64,000 bases of DNA, taken from the NCBI GenBank assembly GCA_031291095.1, contig JARLJR010000148.1:1-64000 (forward strand), read 5' to 3'. Of the stretch, positions 17,864-26,213 are shown one piece after another (position 1 is the first letter of the stretch; each line of letters opens with the position of its first letter). The notes below the pieces were generated by a model, which ran no database searches, had not been told where the DNA came from, and worked only from the letters and a program-made list of their open reading frames with translations. A program made the translations under genes and the position numbers. The DNA is from Legionella sp. (GTDB taxonomy: Bacteria > Pseudomonadota > Gammaproteobacteria > Legionellales > Legionellaceae).

Positions 17864-20096
17864 TTCGTCCTCCCATCATGCGTTTATTGAAATGCCATAG
17901 AATAGGAATCAAGACCAACGTCAGTACGGATCCCAAAAGCCAGTAGAGCGCGTGTGGTGAATGTTCCATAAATTTGGCTCCCTGATAAAACCCAACCGCG
18001 GCCAAATAAGCGACAACAAAGGACCAAATAACCGACATCCACATAAATTTTTTATTTGCTTCCTGACGAATAACTGCCATGGTAGAAACACATGGAATGT
18101 ATAGGAGAACAAATAACAGATAAGCATAGGCACCAATCTGTCCATCAAAACGCTGTGCCATAATGCCATAGACTGACTGTGATACAGGATTATCTGCAGC
18201 ACTCGCTAATACAGGGTTTGCAAAAGCGCTACCTAGTTGCGATAAATTTTGCGGCACAGACCATAAAGCAGCCTTAATACCGCCCCAAAAATCAAAATGT
18301 GCTGCAGCAATTTCACCTAAGTGCCCTGCTTGCGCATAAAGAGAGTTTAGCGTACCAACCACAACTTCCTTGGCTAACATTCCCGTTAATAAGCCCACGG
18401 TCGCTGGCCAATTGTCTGGGTGAATTCCCATCGGGGTAAATAAAGGAGTAAGCCATTGCCCCATTATGGATAATAAGGATTCGCTATTTGCCTCAGCAGT
18501 ATTAATACCACCGCCTAAGGTAATTGCATTTAAAGCGCCTAAGATCACACAGATGGGAATAATTAATTTACCTGCACGAAGAACAAAAAAACGCAGCCGC
18601 ATGGCAGTTTCTTTGAACAAACGACGCATCGACGGCTTATGATATGCTGGTAATTCTAAAATCAGTGGCGAAGAATGTCCCTTAAGCATGGATTTACGTA
18701 AAATAAATCCAGTGAGAATCGCCATTAAAATCCCAACCAAATACAAAGAAAATACGATATTTTGACCGCCAGAAGGGAAAAAAGCGGCTACAAATACAGC
18801 ATAAATGGCTAAACGTGCACTGCATGACATAAACGGACTCATCATAACCGTCAGTAGTCGATCGCGTTCAGAATCTAGAGTACGTGCCGCCATAATCGCT
18901 GGAACATTACAACCAAATCCCACAATCATAGGTACGAACGACTTACCCGGCAATCCTAATACACGCATGACTTTATCGACAACAAAAGCGGCTCGAGCCA
19001 TGTATCCTGAGGTTTCTAACAAGGATAAAAAGAAAAACATGGCAGCAATCACTGGAATAAAGGTTAAGGTGGTATTAATCCCTTTCCCAACTCCATTTGC
19101 CAAAATGGCAATGAGCCAGTTCGGTGCATGAACTTGTTGCATTAGCCAAGCCACTCCTTGCACAAAAATGGTATCTGTACTGAGATCGAAAAAGTCTTGG
19201 AATGCCCCGCCAATATTGATTGCAAATAAAAACATTAAGTACATCATGCCAAAGAAGATTGGCAATGCCCAAAAACGATGCAATACAATACGATCCAGCT
19301 TGGCAGTAAAATTTTCGCTCGCGTCACTACGTTTTCTTTGCACGGCGGTAACTAATTCGTGAATTTTCTGATAACGAGCGTCTGCCAATAAAACATCCAG
19401 ACCTAAATCATTATTGTTCAATGCAGATAAGGCCTCGGTTACTCGCTCATTAACCAAGATCACATCACCCTCAGCAATTCTTCGTGAAAAATAGTACGCG
19501 AGCGCTTGGCTATAACCTTCAGCGATTAAGGCCTTTTCTATCTCCATTAAGCCTTGTTGTACTGAGGATGTTAAAGGAAGGGCCCAAGGTAAAATGACCT
19601 GCGGCAACTTGAGCAAAGCCTGTTCCAGGGCGGCCAATCCTACTTTTTTATGCGCCTGAATAGCAATTACTGGACAGCCTAGCTGCTGTGCTAAAGCGTT
19701 CACATCAATGGAGATGCCTCGCTGTTCAGCAATGTCGATCATATTTAAAGCAACAATGACTGGTTTTCCCAGCTCTAAAATCTGACTGGTTAAATACAAA
19801 TGACGCTCTAAATGGCATGCGTCAACTACATTAATAATGCAATCTGCCTGCATGGTCGCAACTGATTGTGCGGCGATTTGTTCATCCTGACTCACACCAC
19901 CGGAGTTAGCCACTAAGGAATAAACTCCTGGTAAATCAGTAATGTTAATTAATTGTTTTCCTAAAGAAAAAGACCCTGTTTTCTTTTCGACGGTAACCCC
20001 AGGCCAATTTCCGATACGCTGATTATCACCAGTTAATGCATTAAATAAGGTGGTTTTGCCACAATTAGGATTGCCTACCAGTAAAACGTGGGTCAT
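17844..20096 (-). CDS. feoB: Ferrous iron transporter FeoB
   Basis: This 750-residue inner-membrane Fe(II) transporter has an N-terminal G-protein domain with GNPNCGKTTLFN (G1, residues 8-19), NWPGVTVEKK (G2 region), ITDLPGVYSL (G3) and ALNMIDIAEQ (G4). A membrane part follows with two Gate regions, including GFGCNVPAIMAARTL and the downstream GMLAKEVVVGTLNSLY. The start overlaps feoA by 4 bp and the end overlaps feoC by 20 bp, so feoABC is one transcript. Control by the Fur box at 20371-20389 is expected. Confidence 0.98.
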   Translation of the reverse strand: MTHVLLVGNPNCGKTTLFNALTGDNQRIGNWPGVTVEKKTGSFSLGKQLINITDLPGVYSLVANSGGVSQDEQIAAQSVATMQADCIINVVDACHLERHLYLTSQILELGKPVIVALNMIDIAEQRGISIDVNALAQQLGCPVIAIQAHKKVGLAALEQALLKLPQVILPWALPLTSSVQQGLMEIEKALIAEGYSQALAYYFSRRIAEGDVILVNERVTEALSALNNNDLGLDVLLADARYQKIHELVTAVQRKRSDASENFTAKLDRIVLHRFWALPIFFGMMYLMFLFAINIGGAFQDFFDLSTDTIFVQGVAWLMQQVHAPNWLIAILANGVGKGINTTLTFIPVIAAMFFFLSLLETSGYMARAAFVVDKVMRVLGLPGKSFVPMIVGFGCNVPAIMAARTLDSERDRLLTVMMSPFMSCSARLAIYAVFVAAFFPSGGQNIVFSLYLVGILMAILTGFILRKSMLKGHSSPLILELPAYHKPSMRRLFKETAMRLRFFVLRAGKLIIPICVILGALNAITLGGGINTAEANSESLLSIMGQWLTPLFTPMGIHPDNWPATVGLLTGMLAKEVVVGTLNSLYAQAGHLGEIAAAHFDFWGGIKAALWSVPQNLSQLGSAFANPVLASAADNPVSQSVYGIMAQRFDGQIGAYAYLLFVLLYIPCVSTMAVIRQEANKKFMWMSVIWSFVVAYLAAVGFYQGAKFMEHSPHALYWLLGSVLTLVLIPILWHFNKRMMGGRNVIANT

Positions 20097-20323
20097 ATAC
20101 GCTCCAAAATCAATTGGCTTGCCTCTTCCTTGCGCAAAGTCAATGCGGTGCCTCGTACTTCAATTTGGATGGGACAGCCCAAAGGCGCCATTCGGATGAC
20201 ACTAAATTCGGCCCCACAAGTAACCCCTAAAGACAGGAGCCTGCGTCTATATTGCACATCAGTAGCACCATAGCTCACTAATCGAACACGGTCACCTTGA
20301 GCTAATTCAGTTATTCTGGTCAT
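20093..20323 (-). CDS. feoA: FeoA, SH3-like partner of FeoB
   Basis: The 76-residue protein has the FeoA fold pattern: LAQGDRVRLVSYGATDVQYR, then RRLLSLGVTCGAEFSVIRMA and PLGCPIQIEVRGTALTLRKE. FeoA is a cytoplasmic protein needed for FeoB function. It is first in the feoABC operon and overlaps feoB by 4 bp. Confidence 0.95.
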   Translation of the reverse strand: MTRITELAQGDRVRLVSYGATDVQYRRRLLSLGVTCGAEFSVIRMAPLGCPIQIEVRGTALTLRKEEASQLILERI

Positions 20324-20370
20324 GGAATAATCAAAAGACGTTAAAATATTATATACATTCTAACACAAAT

Positions 20371-20389
20371 GATATCGAGAATCATTCTC
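20371..20389. promoter_or_regulatory. Fur box upstream of feoABC
   Basis: GATATCGAGAATCATTCTC contains the palindrome GAGAATCATTCTC and matches 15 of 19 positions of the classical Fur consensus by eye. It lies 48 bp upstream of the feoA start. Confidence 0.8.
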
Positions 20390-20430
20390 ATTTAAGAAAA
20401 TAATTCATCGAGCCATTGCCCATTACAGGT

Positions 20431-21507
20431 TCACGATATCAATTCATAAAGTCCATAACCCAACACCAGGATAAATCCAATTTTTAGATAAAATGCGATA
20501 TGCGTATTAAGATATACATTATACAGATAGGCTAAAGGATGCTTATAAATTAGAGTACGTAATATTTTTTTACAAACCGGGGTGGGAATTCCATCCATTG
20601 CTTGCTCGTGAATGCGAACACTTGGTCCGTGGTTCGCCTCAATAATCGCTCCAGCGGAACGTTCAAGTGGCACATTAATATCCGCGCACTGTACATCAAA
20701 GCCAACTAACTCCAGCCCTAATACTTTGGCTGCTCGGACAAAAAGCCGCTTGTTTTCTTTGCAAATCTTTTTCCCCAAAGAAATATAGGTTCCGCCACGA
20801 GTCGCATTCGAGGTATAAGCTACGGTGACCCACTCCCCCTTTGGTGGAATGTAATTTAGATCAATATTTAATTCTTTTAGGCGAATATTAAACTCTGTAT
20901 CGATGCAAATCGGCCCCAGAGTATCATTTATTTTTTGGCGTTGCTTATTAGTTATCTCGACAAGTTCTTGCAAATTATGTTTGCCATCACCAAGCACATG
21001 AGCTGGATGGCGTAAGACAACGCCAATCACTTTATTTTTTAATACCAATACGCGATAAGATTGTAAATTGCCAAGATATTCTTGAATCAATAAAGATTCA
21101 TACTTCACAAGCTGTTCGCGCAAATGCTCCTCCAGCTGAGCTAGATTCTGTATATTGCAGAGCACATCCTCTCCAAGCCCCCCCGTAACTGGTTTTGCAA
21201 CCAACGGAAATGACAGCTCGGAAATGATCTCTTCAAGTTCTCCATTTTGAAATTGATCCTGGTAAATTACGGTAGTGTTAGGTACAGGGATACCGGCTTT
21301 TTCCAGAAGAGAATTAGTGGCATATTTATTTTTGGAAACAAAGGCATTGGTATAGCTATTTAACGGGGTGACGGCACGAAAAAAAAAATAGTGTTTTGAG
21401 CCTAAAGAAAGTTCTAATGTACCTAATTCAGAATTATACGTTACAGGAAAATGCATCTCCAAAGCGTGTTTCTGATAACATTCAGTATTTTTATTCATGG
21501 AGGACAA
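20431..21507 (-). CDS. Membrane-anchored ATP-grasp ligase (CphA/GshF-like ATP-grasp)
   Basis: The 358-residue protein has an N-terminal pre-ATP-grasp part (LSLGSKHYFFF, then NKYATNSLLEKAGIPVP) and an ATP-grasp domain with FPLVAKPVTGGLGEDV (glycine-rich loop), LLIQEYLGNLQSYRVLVL, VTVAYTSNATRGGTYISLGK and the Mg-binding GAIIEANHGPSVRIHE. A C-terminal hydrophobic helix (IAFYLKIGFILVLGYGLYEL) likely anchors it to the inner membrane. Such enzymes join a carboxylate to an amine via an acyl phosphate; the closest-looking families are cyanophycin synthetase and glutathione-synthetase-like ligases. The TTG at 21507 has AAGGA seven bases upstream; an ATG follows at 21498. It is a clear paralogue of the ligase at 46946-48028 and is divergent from a methyltransferase-dioxygenase operon. 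Confidence 0.8.
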   Translation of the reverse strand: MSSMNKNTECYQKHALEMHFPVTYNSELGTLELSLGSKHYFFFRAVTPLNSYTNAFVSKNKYATNSLLEKAGIPVPNTTVIYQDQFQNGELEEIISELSFPLVAKPVTGGLGEDVLCNIQNLAQLEEHLREQLVKYESLLIQEYLGNLQSYRVLVLKNKVIGVVLRHPAHVLGDGKHNLQELVEITNKQRQKINDTLGPICIDTEFNIRLKELNIDLNYIPPKGEWVTVAYTSNATRGGTYISLGKKICKENKRLFVRAAKVLGLELVGFDVQCADINVPLERSAGAIIEANHGPSVRIHEQAMDGIPTPVCKKILRTLIYKHPLAYLYNVYLNTHIAFYLKIGFILVLGYGLYELIS

Positions 21508-21529
21508 CGGATTTTCCTTATGTAAAATA

Positions 21530-21548
21530 TATGAAAATAATTATCATC
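21530..21548. promoter_or_regulatory. Weak Fur-like site in the divergent promoter region
   Basis: TATGAAAATAATTATCATC matches 13 of 19 Fur consensus positions by eye. It lies between the ATP-grasp gene and the divergent methyltransferase gene. It is AT-rich, so chance similarity is possible. Confidence 0.3.
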
Positions 21549-21620
21549 TAAACCCCGTTCATTTGACAATAATATTTTTTTAACTCACCATTTAAATCAT
21601 ACATATCAATAGGTTCTTGC

Positions 21621-22364
21621 ATGCACGATGATTTAAAACCCTATCGTTATCCTAACAGTTACCTTGTAAAAACGTTAAATAAAAAAGGGCCTTCTTCAAC
21701 ATATATTGATGAGTATGCGAAACAATTTATTCACTATGCAGCCTCACAAAAAGATCCCGTTTTAGAACTGGGAGCTGCTTATGGTTTTGTCGCAATTGAA
21801 GCCTTAAAAGCTGGAGCGACACTAATTGCTAATGATTTGGATCAACGACATCTCGATATTTTATACAATAATACGCCTGAAGAATGTCGCTCACGTTTAA
21901 CTTTATTGCCAGGTGAGTTTCCCAAAGAGATTAATTTGGCCAATGAAAGTATTGCTGGCTGTTATATTTCACATATGCTCGGCTATCTAGCTATTGAGGA
22001 TTTACTAGTAGGGTTTATGAAAATTTATCGTTGGCTCAAACCTGGTGCTCCATTATTTATTTTATCTTCCTCACCCTATCGTGCTATCTATAAAGATCTT
22101 ATCCCTATTTATGAACAACGTATTCGAGAACATCAGCAATGGCCAGGTTATTTTACCGGAATAAAAGAACTTGTTAGCGGCAAAATCGCCCGTTATGCTG
22201 CTGCAGATACGCTACACTTTATAGATGACAAGGTATTAAGTCGAGAATTAATGCGTGTGGGGTTTGTAATAAAAGAAGCTAAATTATATCCACGTAAAGA
22301 TTTATCAGAAAAAGTTGCTTTTGATGGCCGAGAAGGGGTCATTGTTATTGCTCAAAAACCATAG
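21621..22364 (+). CDS. Class I SAM-dependent methyltransferase-like protein
   Basis: The 247-residue protein has the SAM-binding motif I in VLELGAAYGFVAIEAL (about residues 47-62), the acidic end of strand 2 in LIANDLDQRHL, and a post-motif region GCYISHMLGYLAIEDLLVGF then IYRWLKPGAPLFILSSS. This is a Rossmann-type methyltransferase of unknown substrate; small-molecule O- or N-methylation is plausible. It starts a three-gene plus-strand operon with a TauD-like oxygenase (40 bp gap) and an FkbM methyltransferase, and is divergent from the ATP-grasp gene. Confidence 0.8.
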   Translation: MHDDLKPYRYPNSYLVKTLNKKGPSSTYIDEYAKQFIHYAASQKDPVLELGAAYGFVAIEALKAGATLIANDLDQRHLDILYNNTPEECRSRLTLLPGEFPKEINLANESIAGCYISHMLGYLAIEDLLVGFMKIYRWLKPGAPLFILSSSPYRAIYKDLIPIYEQRIREHQQWPGYFTGIKELVSGKIARYAAADTLHFIDDKVLSRELMRVGFVIKEAKLYPRKDLSEKVAFDGREGVIVIAQKP

Positions 22365-22404
22365 TGATAATTTTATCGTAATCGTTCATCAATAAGGTGA
22401 TTTT

Positions 22405-23478
22405 ATGGGAAAAGTTAAGGTTTCTTTCAGCTTTGTTAATCAAGAAAAGCTTCCCTTAATTATACAACCACAAGACCAACAACTATTGAGTGCTGAGCAT
22501 CTGGTGCAATTTCTGAATGAGGAAAATGCATTATTTCAAGGGCAATTATTGGAGTATGGCGCCGTATTATTGCGTAATTTTCAAATCAACTCTCCCGATG
22601 CGTTTTTGAAGGTAATTAATGCTTGTGCTTTGGGCACTGTTTATAATTATGATTTTTGCACCGTTCCACGCACAAAAATTCAAACAGGAGTCTATACCTC
22701 CATCAATTACACTCAAAAAAAAATTCCTATGCATAATGAAAAAGCTTATGACTACGATACGCCAAGTCATATCTATTTTAATTGCGCACAACCTTCTGAA
22801 ACCGGCGGATGTACCCCCTTAATTGATGGTAATAAATTATGGATTTCTCTTCCTGAAGCCCTAAAGAATAAATTGGAGCTTCATGGAGTTATGTATCGTC
22901 GCTATTTTTATGGCGAGGGAATGAAACTGAAATTAATCCGCAAAATAGGTGGCGGGATTAATTGCAGAACCTGGATGGAACAGTTTGATACACAAGAAAA
23001 AAGTGTCGTTGATGAGATGCTCACCGGTACAATTTACCAACATCAGTGGACTATAGGAAATGGCTTAATCACTAAAAAAATAATGCCCCCTTATCGTCGG
23101 CATCCGATATCAGATAACGTGGTGTGGTTTAATCAATGCCATAATCTTAATCGTTATTTTAACACGAACACTGGCTTTATTCGTTTGAAAGTTGAAAATC
23201 CTATTGCCCGTTATATTATGCAGCTGCCTAGCTTATCACCGTTGATGGCTCGTTTTGGCAATGACGAGCATTTTTCAAAACATGAAATCGATTCAATTGA
23301 TAAATTGATGCTGGAGCAGCAAGTAATGACTCCATGGCAAAAAGGTGATGTAATGATTGTTGATAATTATTCTTGCCTGCATGGAAAAACAGCTCATACT
23401 GGTGAACGCTTAATTTTAGTTGGTATGACCCAAAGACCGACAGATATATCCGATATAGTCGACCCTAATTTAGAGTAA
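22405..23478 (+). CDS. TauD/TfdA-like Fe(II)/2-oxoglutarate dioxygenase
   Basis: The 357-residue protein matches the clavaminate-synthase-like/TauD fold. GAVLLRNFQINSPDAFLKVI comes near the N-terminus, the first metal ligands are in IPMHNEKAYDYDTPSHIYF (H-x-E), and the distal His and 2-oxoglutarate-binding Arg are in VDNYSCLHGKTAHTGERLIL. Members close to SyrP hydroxylate amino-acid side chains in peptide natural products. Ribosome site AAGGTGA precedes the ATG. The next gene starts 3 bp after its stop, so the two are tightly coupled. The substrate is unknown; the neighbours suggest hydroxylation of a ligated amino-acid product. Confidence 0.85.
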   Translation: MGKVKVSFSFVNQEKLPLIIQPQDQQLLSAEHLVQFLNEENALFQGQLLEYGAVLLRNFQINSPDAFLKVINACALGTVYNYDFCTVPRTKIQTGVYTSINYTQKKIPMHNEKAYDYDTPSHIYFNCAQPSETGGCTPLIDGNKLWISLPEALKNKLELHGVMYRRYFYGEGMKLKLIRKIGGGINCRTWMEQFDTQEKSVVDEMLTGTIYQHQWTIGNGLITKKIMPPYRRHPISDNVVWFNQCHNLNRYFNTNTGFIRLKVENPIARYIMQLPSLSPLMARFGNDEHFSKHEIDSIDKLMLEQQVMTPWQKGDVMIVDNYSCLHGKTAHTGERLILVGMTQRPTDISDIVDPNLE

Positions 23479-23481
23479 AAA

Positions 23482-24327
23482 ATGATTAACAAAAAGGAAT
23501 TCGCGATTGGCGAGTTGTACTATATAAACGAGCTTGAAGTTTCTATCCTAATTAGAGAAATATATGGGTTGGATGCTTATTTACGAGATTTTCTAACCTT
23601 AGAACCAAATTCAGTGATCTTTGATATAGGCGCTAACATAGGTATTTTTTCTTTATATGCTTTATATCAGTGTGATGAACAAGCAAAAATCTACAGCTTC
23701 GAACCGATTCCAGCTACATTTGAGTGCTTGCGCAATAATTTAGCGCCTTTTGGGGAGAAAGTGCAGGTCTATAATATGGGGATTGGTAATGTTGCCGAAG
23801 AATGCACGGTTGAATTTACCCTTTTTGGCGCGGCAACAGCCACTGCAACTTATCGGCCTGAAGATAAAATTATTTCAAATTTTCAACCCCAATTGAATTA
23901 TGATACGTTGTTGAAACTTTCGAGTCGACGGGATCGTAAATTATATTATCTATTAAAATATCTGCCTTTTCTGCGGAATTATCTTATTAAAAAGAATTAC
24001 AAAAAGAGAACGACATCGCACAAAGTTCAATGCAGACTTGAATCCCTAGGACGTTTTATTGAAAAAAATAATATTGATCATATCGATTTTTTAAAAGTAG
24101 ATGTTGAGGGGGCTGAATTTGAGGTCATTAAAAGTATTTTCCCTCATCAGTTTTCTACTATAAAACAGTTAGCAATAGAGGTTCATGATATTGAGCATCG
24201 CGTTGAGCATATAGCAGCTTTTCTCGAAGAAAAAGGCTATGAGATCAAAATATATCGAAGCCCAGTTATGGAAAGACTAGGATTTAACCATCATATGGTT
24301 TATGCAAAACAGCAAGAGAAATTGTAG
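23482..24327 (+). CDS. FkbM-family methyltransferase
   Basis: The 281-residue protein has FkbM signatures: NSVIFDIGANIGIFSLYAL (SAM motif I, about residues 43-61), IYSFEPIPATFECLRNN, and the C-terminal HIDFLKVDVEGAEFEVIKS. FkbM enzymes O-methylate hydroxyl groups on small molecules or sugars. Directly after a dioxygenase, it could methylate the hydroxyl that enzyme installs. It ends the operon; a convergent zapE follows after a repeat. Confidence 0.9.
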   Translation: MINKKEFAIGELYYINELEVSILIREIYGLDAYLRDFLTLEPNSVIFDIGANIGIFSLYALYQCDEQAKIYSFEPIPATFECLRNNLAPFGEKVQVYNMGIGNVAEECTVEFTLFGAATATATYRPEDKIISNFQPQLNYDTLLKLSSRRDRKLYYLLKYLPFLRNYLIKKNYKKRTTSHKVQCRLESLGRFIEKNNIDHIDFLKVDVEGAEFEVIKSIFPHQFSTIKQLAIEVHDIEHRVEHIAAFLEEKGYEIKIYRSPVMERLGFNHHMVYAKQQEKL

Positions 24328-24411
24328 GTTGGGGCCATGGTGTAAACCATGTCTTCGTACATCTGTAAACCATGTCCCTGTGCTATACACATGGGCCGAC
24401 CCTACTCAAAC
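24327..24411. repeat. Repeat-rich spacer between convergent genes
   Basis: AGGTTGGGGCCATGGTGTAA begins a stretch with two copies of TGTAAACCATGTC and ends ACACATGGGCCGACCCTAC, partly complementary to its beginning. It resembles the other dispersed inverted repeats of this window in size and position but has a different sequence. Confidence 0.6.
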
Positions 24412-24423
24412 TCATTGTGCACG

Positions 24424-25506
24424 CTATCCCATCTGCTGTACTTCTCGCTTAGGATGGCGACTTAAATAATCAACCGATTGCATTTCCATCAGCCGACTAC
24501 GCGTGCGTTTAAACATATCCAACAATTCGCCCTTTAGATACAACTGCTCAACGGGAACTGCGGCGGTTATAATAATATTAACCCCGCGATCATACATTAC
24601 ATCAATAAAGTGAATAAACATGATTGCTTGTAAAGTATGATTCTCCGTTAACTCCGGCACATCGCTGATAAAAATAGAGTCAAACTTATCGGCTAGTTCT
24701 AAATAGTCCAACTGACTGCGAGGCAAATTGCACAATACATTAAAGTCAAACCAAATGGATTTATCACCCCGTTCCAAATAAGGAATATCTCGATTTTGGA
24801 TCAAAATCGTCCCAGGTCCTTGGGTGGGTGCGGCCAAACTTACGAATTGCTGTTCCATCTTCTGTTGAGTTTGCTGACTTAAAGGAAACAAATAAGCATC
24901 AACTAATGGTTCACGCCCTACTCGATAATCTCTTAACTCATTGAGATTTAAAACCTGACAATTTTTATTAATTGCGGTAATCGCAGGCAAAAATCGCTTA
25001 CGATGCACCCCGTTTTTATACAAATCATCTGGCATGGTATTCGATGAAATAACTAAGATGACCCCTTGCGAGATTAACGCCTGTAAAAGTTCCGCTAAAA
25101 TCATGGCGTAAGCTACATCGTGCACCAGAAACTCATCAAAGCATAACACTCGGACTGATTTAGATAAGTTTTTCGCAATGTGTCGCAAAGGATCTTTTTG
25201 TCCCTGTAAACGTCGTAACTGAGCATCAACTTGTTGCATGAAATGATGAAAATGAAATCGCGCTTTTTGGCTTTCCGCAATATGATCATAAAAAAGATCA
25301 ACCAGATAAGTTTTACCCGCACCTACAGGCCCATAAATATACAAGCCCGGGATATGAGGTTTACGCATCCACGAAAACCAGGATGTCTTTGCCTTTTCTA
25401 AATCCTGTGCAAGCCGCTCCATATGCGCCAAAATATCTCGTTGCAAAGGATCATCATTAATCTCACCACGCTCAATCGCGGCGTCATAGTGGGCCGTCAA
25501 CGTCAT
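24424..25506 (-). CDS. zapE: Cell division protein ZapE (AFG1-like ATPase)
   Basis: The 360-residue P-loop ATPase has IYGPVGAGKTYLVDLFYD (Walker A, about residues 57-74), RFHFHHFMQQVDAQLR, LCFDEFLVHDVAYAMIL (Walker B region), and ISSNTMPDDLYKNGVHRKRF with the sensor/arginine-finger segment. The bacterial family member ZapE destabilises FtsZ polymers at constriction and is homologous to mitochondrial AFG1/LACE1. It overlaps the upstream hydrolase gene by 4 bp on the same strand. Confidence 0.95.
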   Translation of the reverse strand: MTLTAHYDAAIERGEINDDPLQRDILAHMERLAQDLEKAKTSWFSWMRKPHIPGLYIYGPVGAGKTYLVDLFYDHIAESQKARFHFHHFMQQVDAQLRRLQGQKDPLRHIAKNLSKSVRVLCFDEFLVHDVAYAMILAELLQALISQGVILVISSNTMPDDLYKNGVHRKRFLPAITAINKNCQVLNLNELRDYRVGREPLVDAYLFPLSQQTQQKMEQQFVSLAAPTQGPGTILIQNRDIPYLERGDKSIWFDFNVLCNLPRSQLDYLELADKFDSIFISDVPELTENHTLQAIMFIHFIDVMYDRGVNIIITAAVPVEQLYLKGELLDMFKRTRSRLMEMQSVDYLSRHPKREVQQMG

Positions 25507-26165
25507 ACGAGCTTTACCTGTGTACTAAGATACTCAGTGAGTTTATTTTTAAGCTCAATTAACTTGCCATGGAAAAAATGGGTTGTTTCCGCAAAACGAA
25601 TCACGGGTATTTCTGGTTGGGCTTGAGCAGCAAAATCAAAGACCATATCAGGTGGTACCACTTCATCCTCTTCGCCTTGAATAATTAACCAAGGATAAGG
25701 TGCAGAACTAAACTCTTTATAATCATAATGATGTACCGCAGGTGCAACACTAATCAATAGCTGATGTGCACATTGCGCTGCAACTCGATAAGTCACATAA
25801 GAGCCAAAAGAAAAGCCGGCAAAAATAAACTGAGCCTTAGGCTGCTCTTTTTTCCAGGCCTGAACCAAAAAAATCATATCCTCACTTTCACCAATCCCCG
25901 CATCATAAACACCCTCAGACTGACCAACACCGCGAAAATTAAAACGCAATGAGGGGATACCTAAGTCCTTGAATGTACGCGCCAAAGTGGTGACCACTTT
26001 ATTGGTCATGGTACCCCCTTGCAACGAATGAGGGTGCCCTAAAAAAGCAATGTGATTAGAAACACTTTGCTCTGGAACCGTCAAAACAGCTTCCAATTGA
26101 CCAACCACGCCGCGTAAAGTTAAAAGATGCTCGCCTGGGACAGCTAATTTTTCCGTGATTTGCAT
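25503..26165 (-). CDS. Alpha/beta hydrolase (short, CocE/NonD-like)
   Basis: The 220-residue alpha/beta hydrolase has LGHPHSLQGGTMTNKVV (oxyanion region), LRFNFRGVGQSEG, the nucleophile elbow FAGFSFGSYVTYR (Ser), and the end LIIQGEEDEVVPPD with TTHFFHG (acid and His). Substrate unknown; the family includes esterases and thioesterase-like proteins. It is transcribed with zapE (4-bp overlap). Its start lies against the divergent HlyD-type gene. Confidence 0.85.
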   Translation of the reverse strand: MQITEKLAVPGEHLLTLRGVVGQLEAVLTVPEQSVSNHIAFLGHPHSLQGGTMTNKVVTTLARTFKDLGIPSLRFNFRGVGQSEGVYDAGIGESEDMIFLVQAWKKEQPKAQFIFAGFSFGSYVTYRVAAQCAHQLLISVAPAVHHYDYKEFSSAPYPWLIIQGEEDEVVPPDMVFDFAAQAQPEIPVIRFAETTHFFHGKLIELKNKLTEYLSTQVKLV

Positions 26166-26213
26166 AAAAAACCTGTTATTATAACGAACATAAATGATAA
26201 CTCAGAATCAAAG

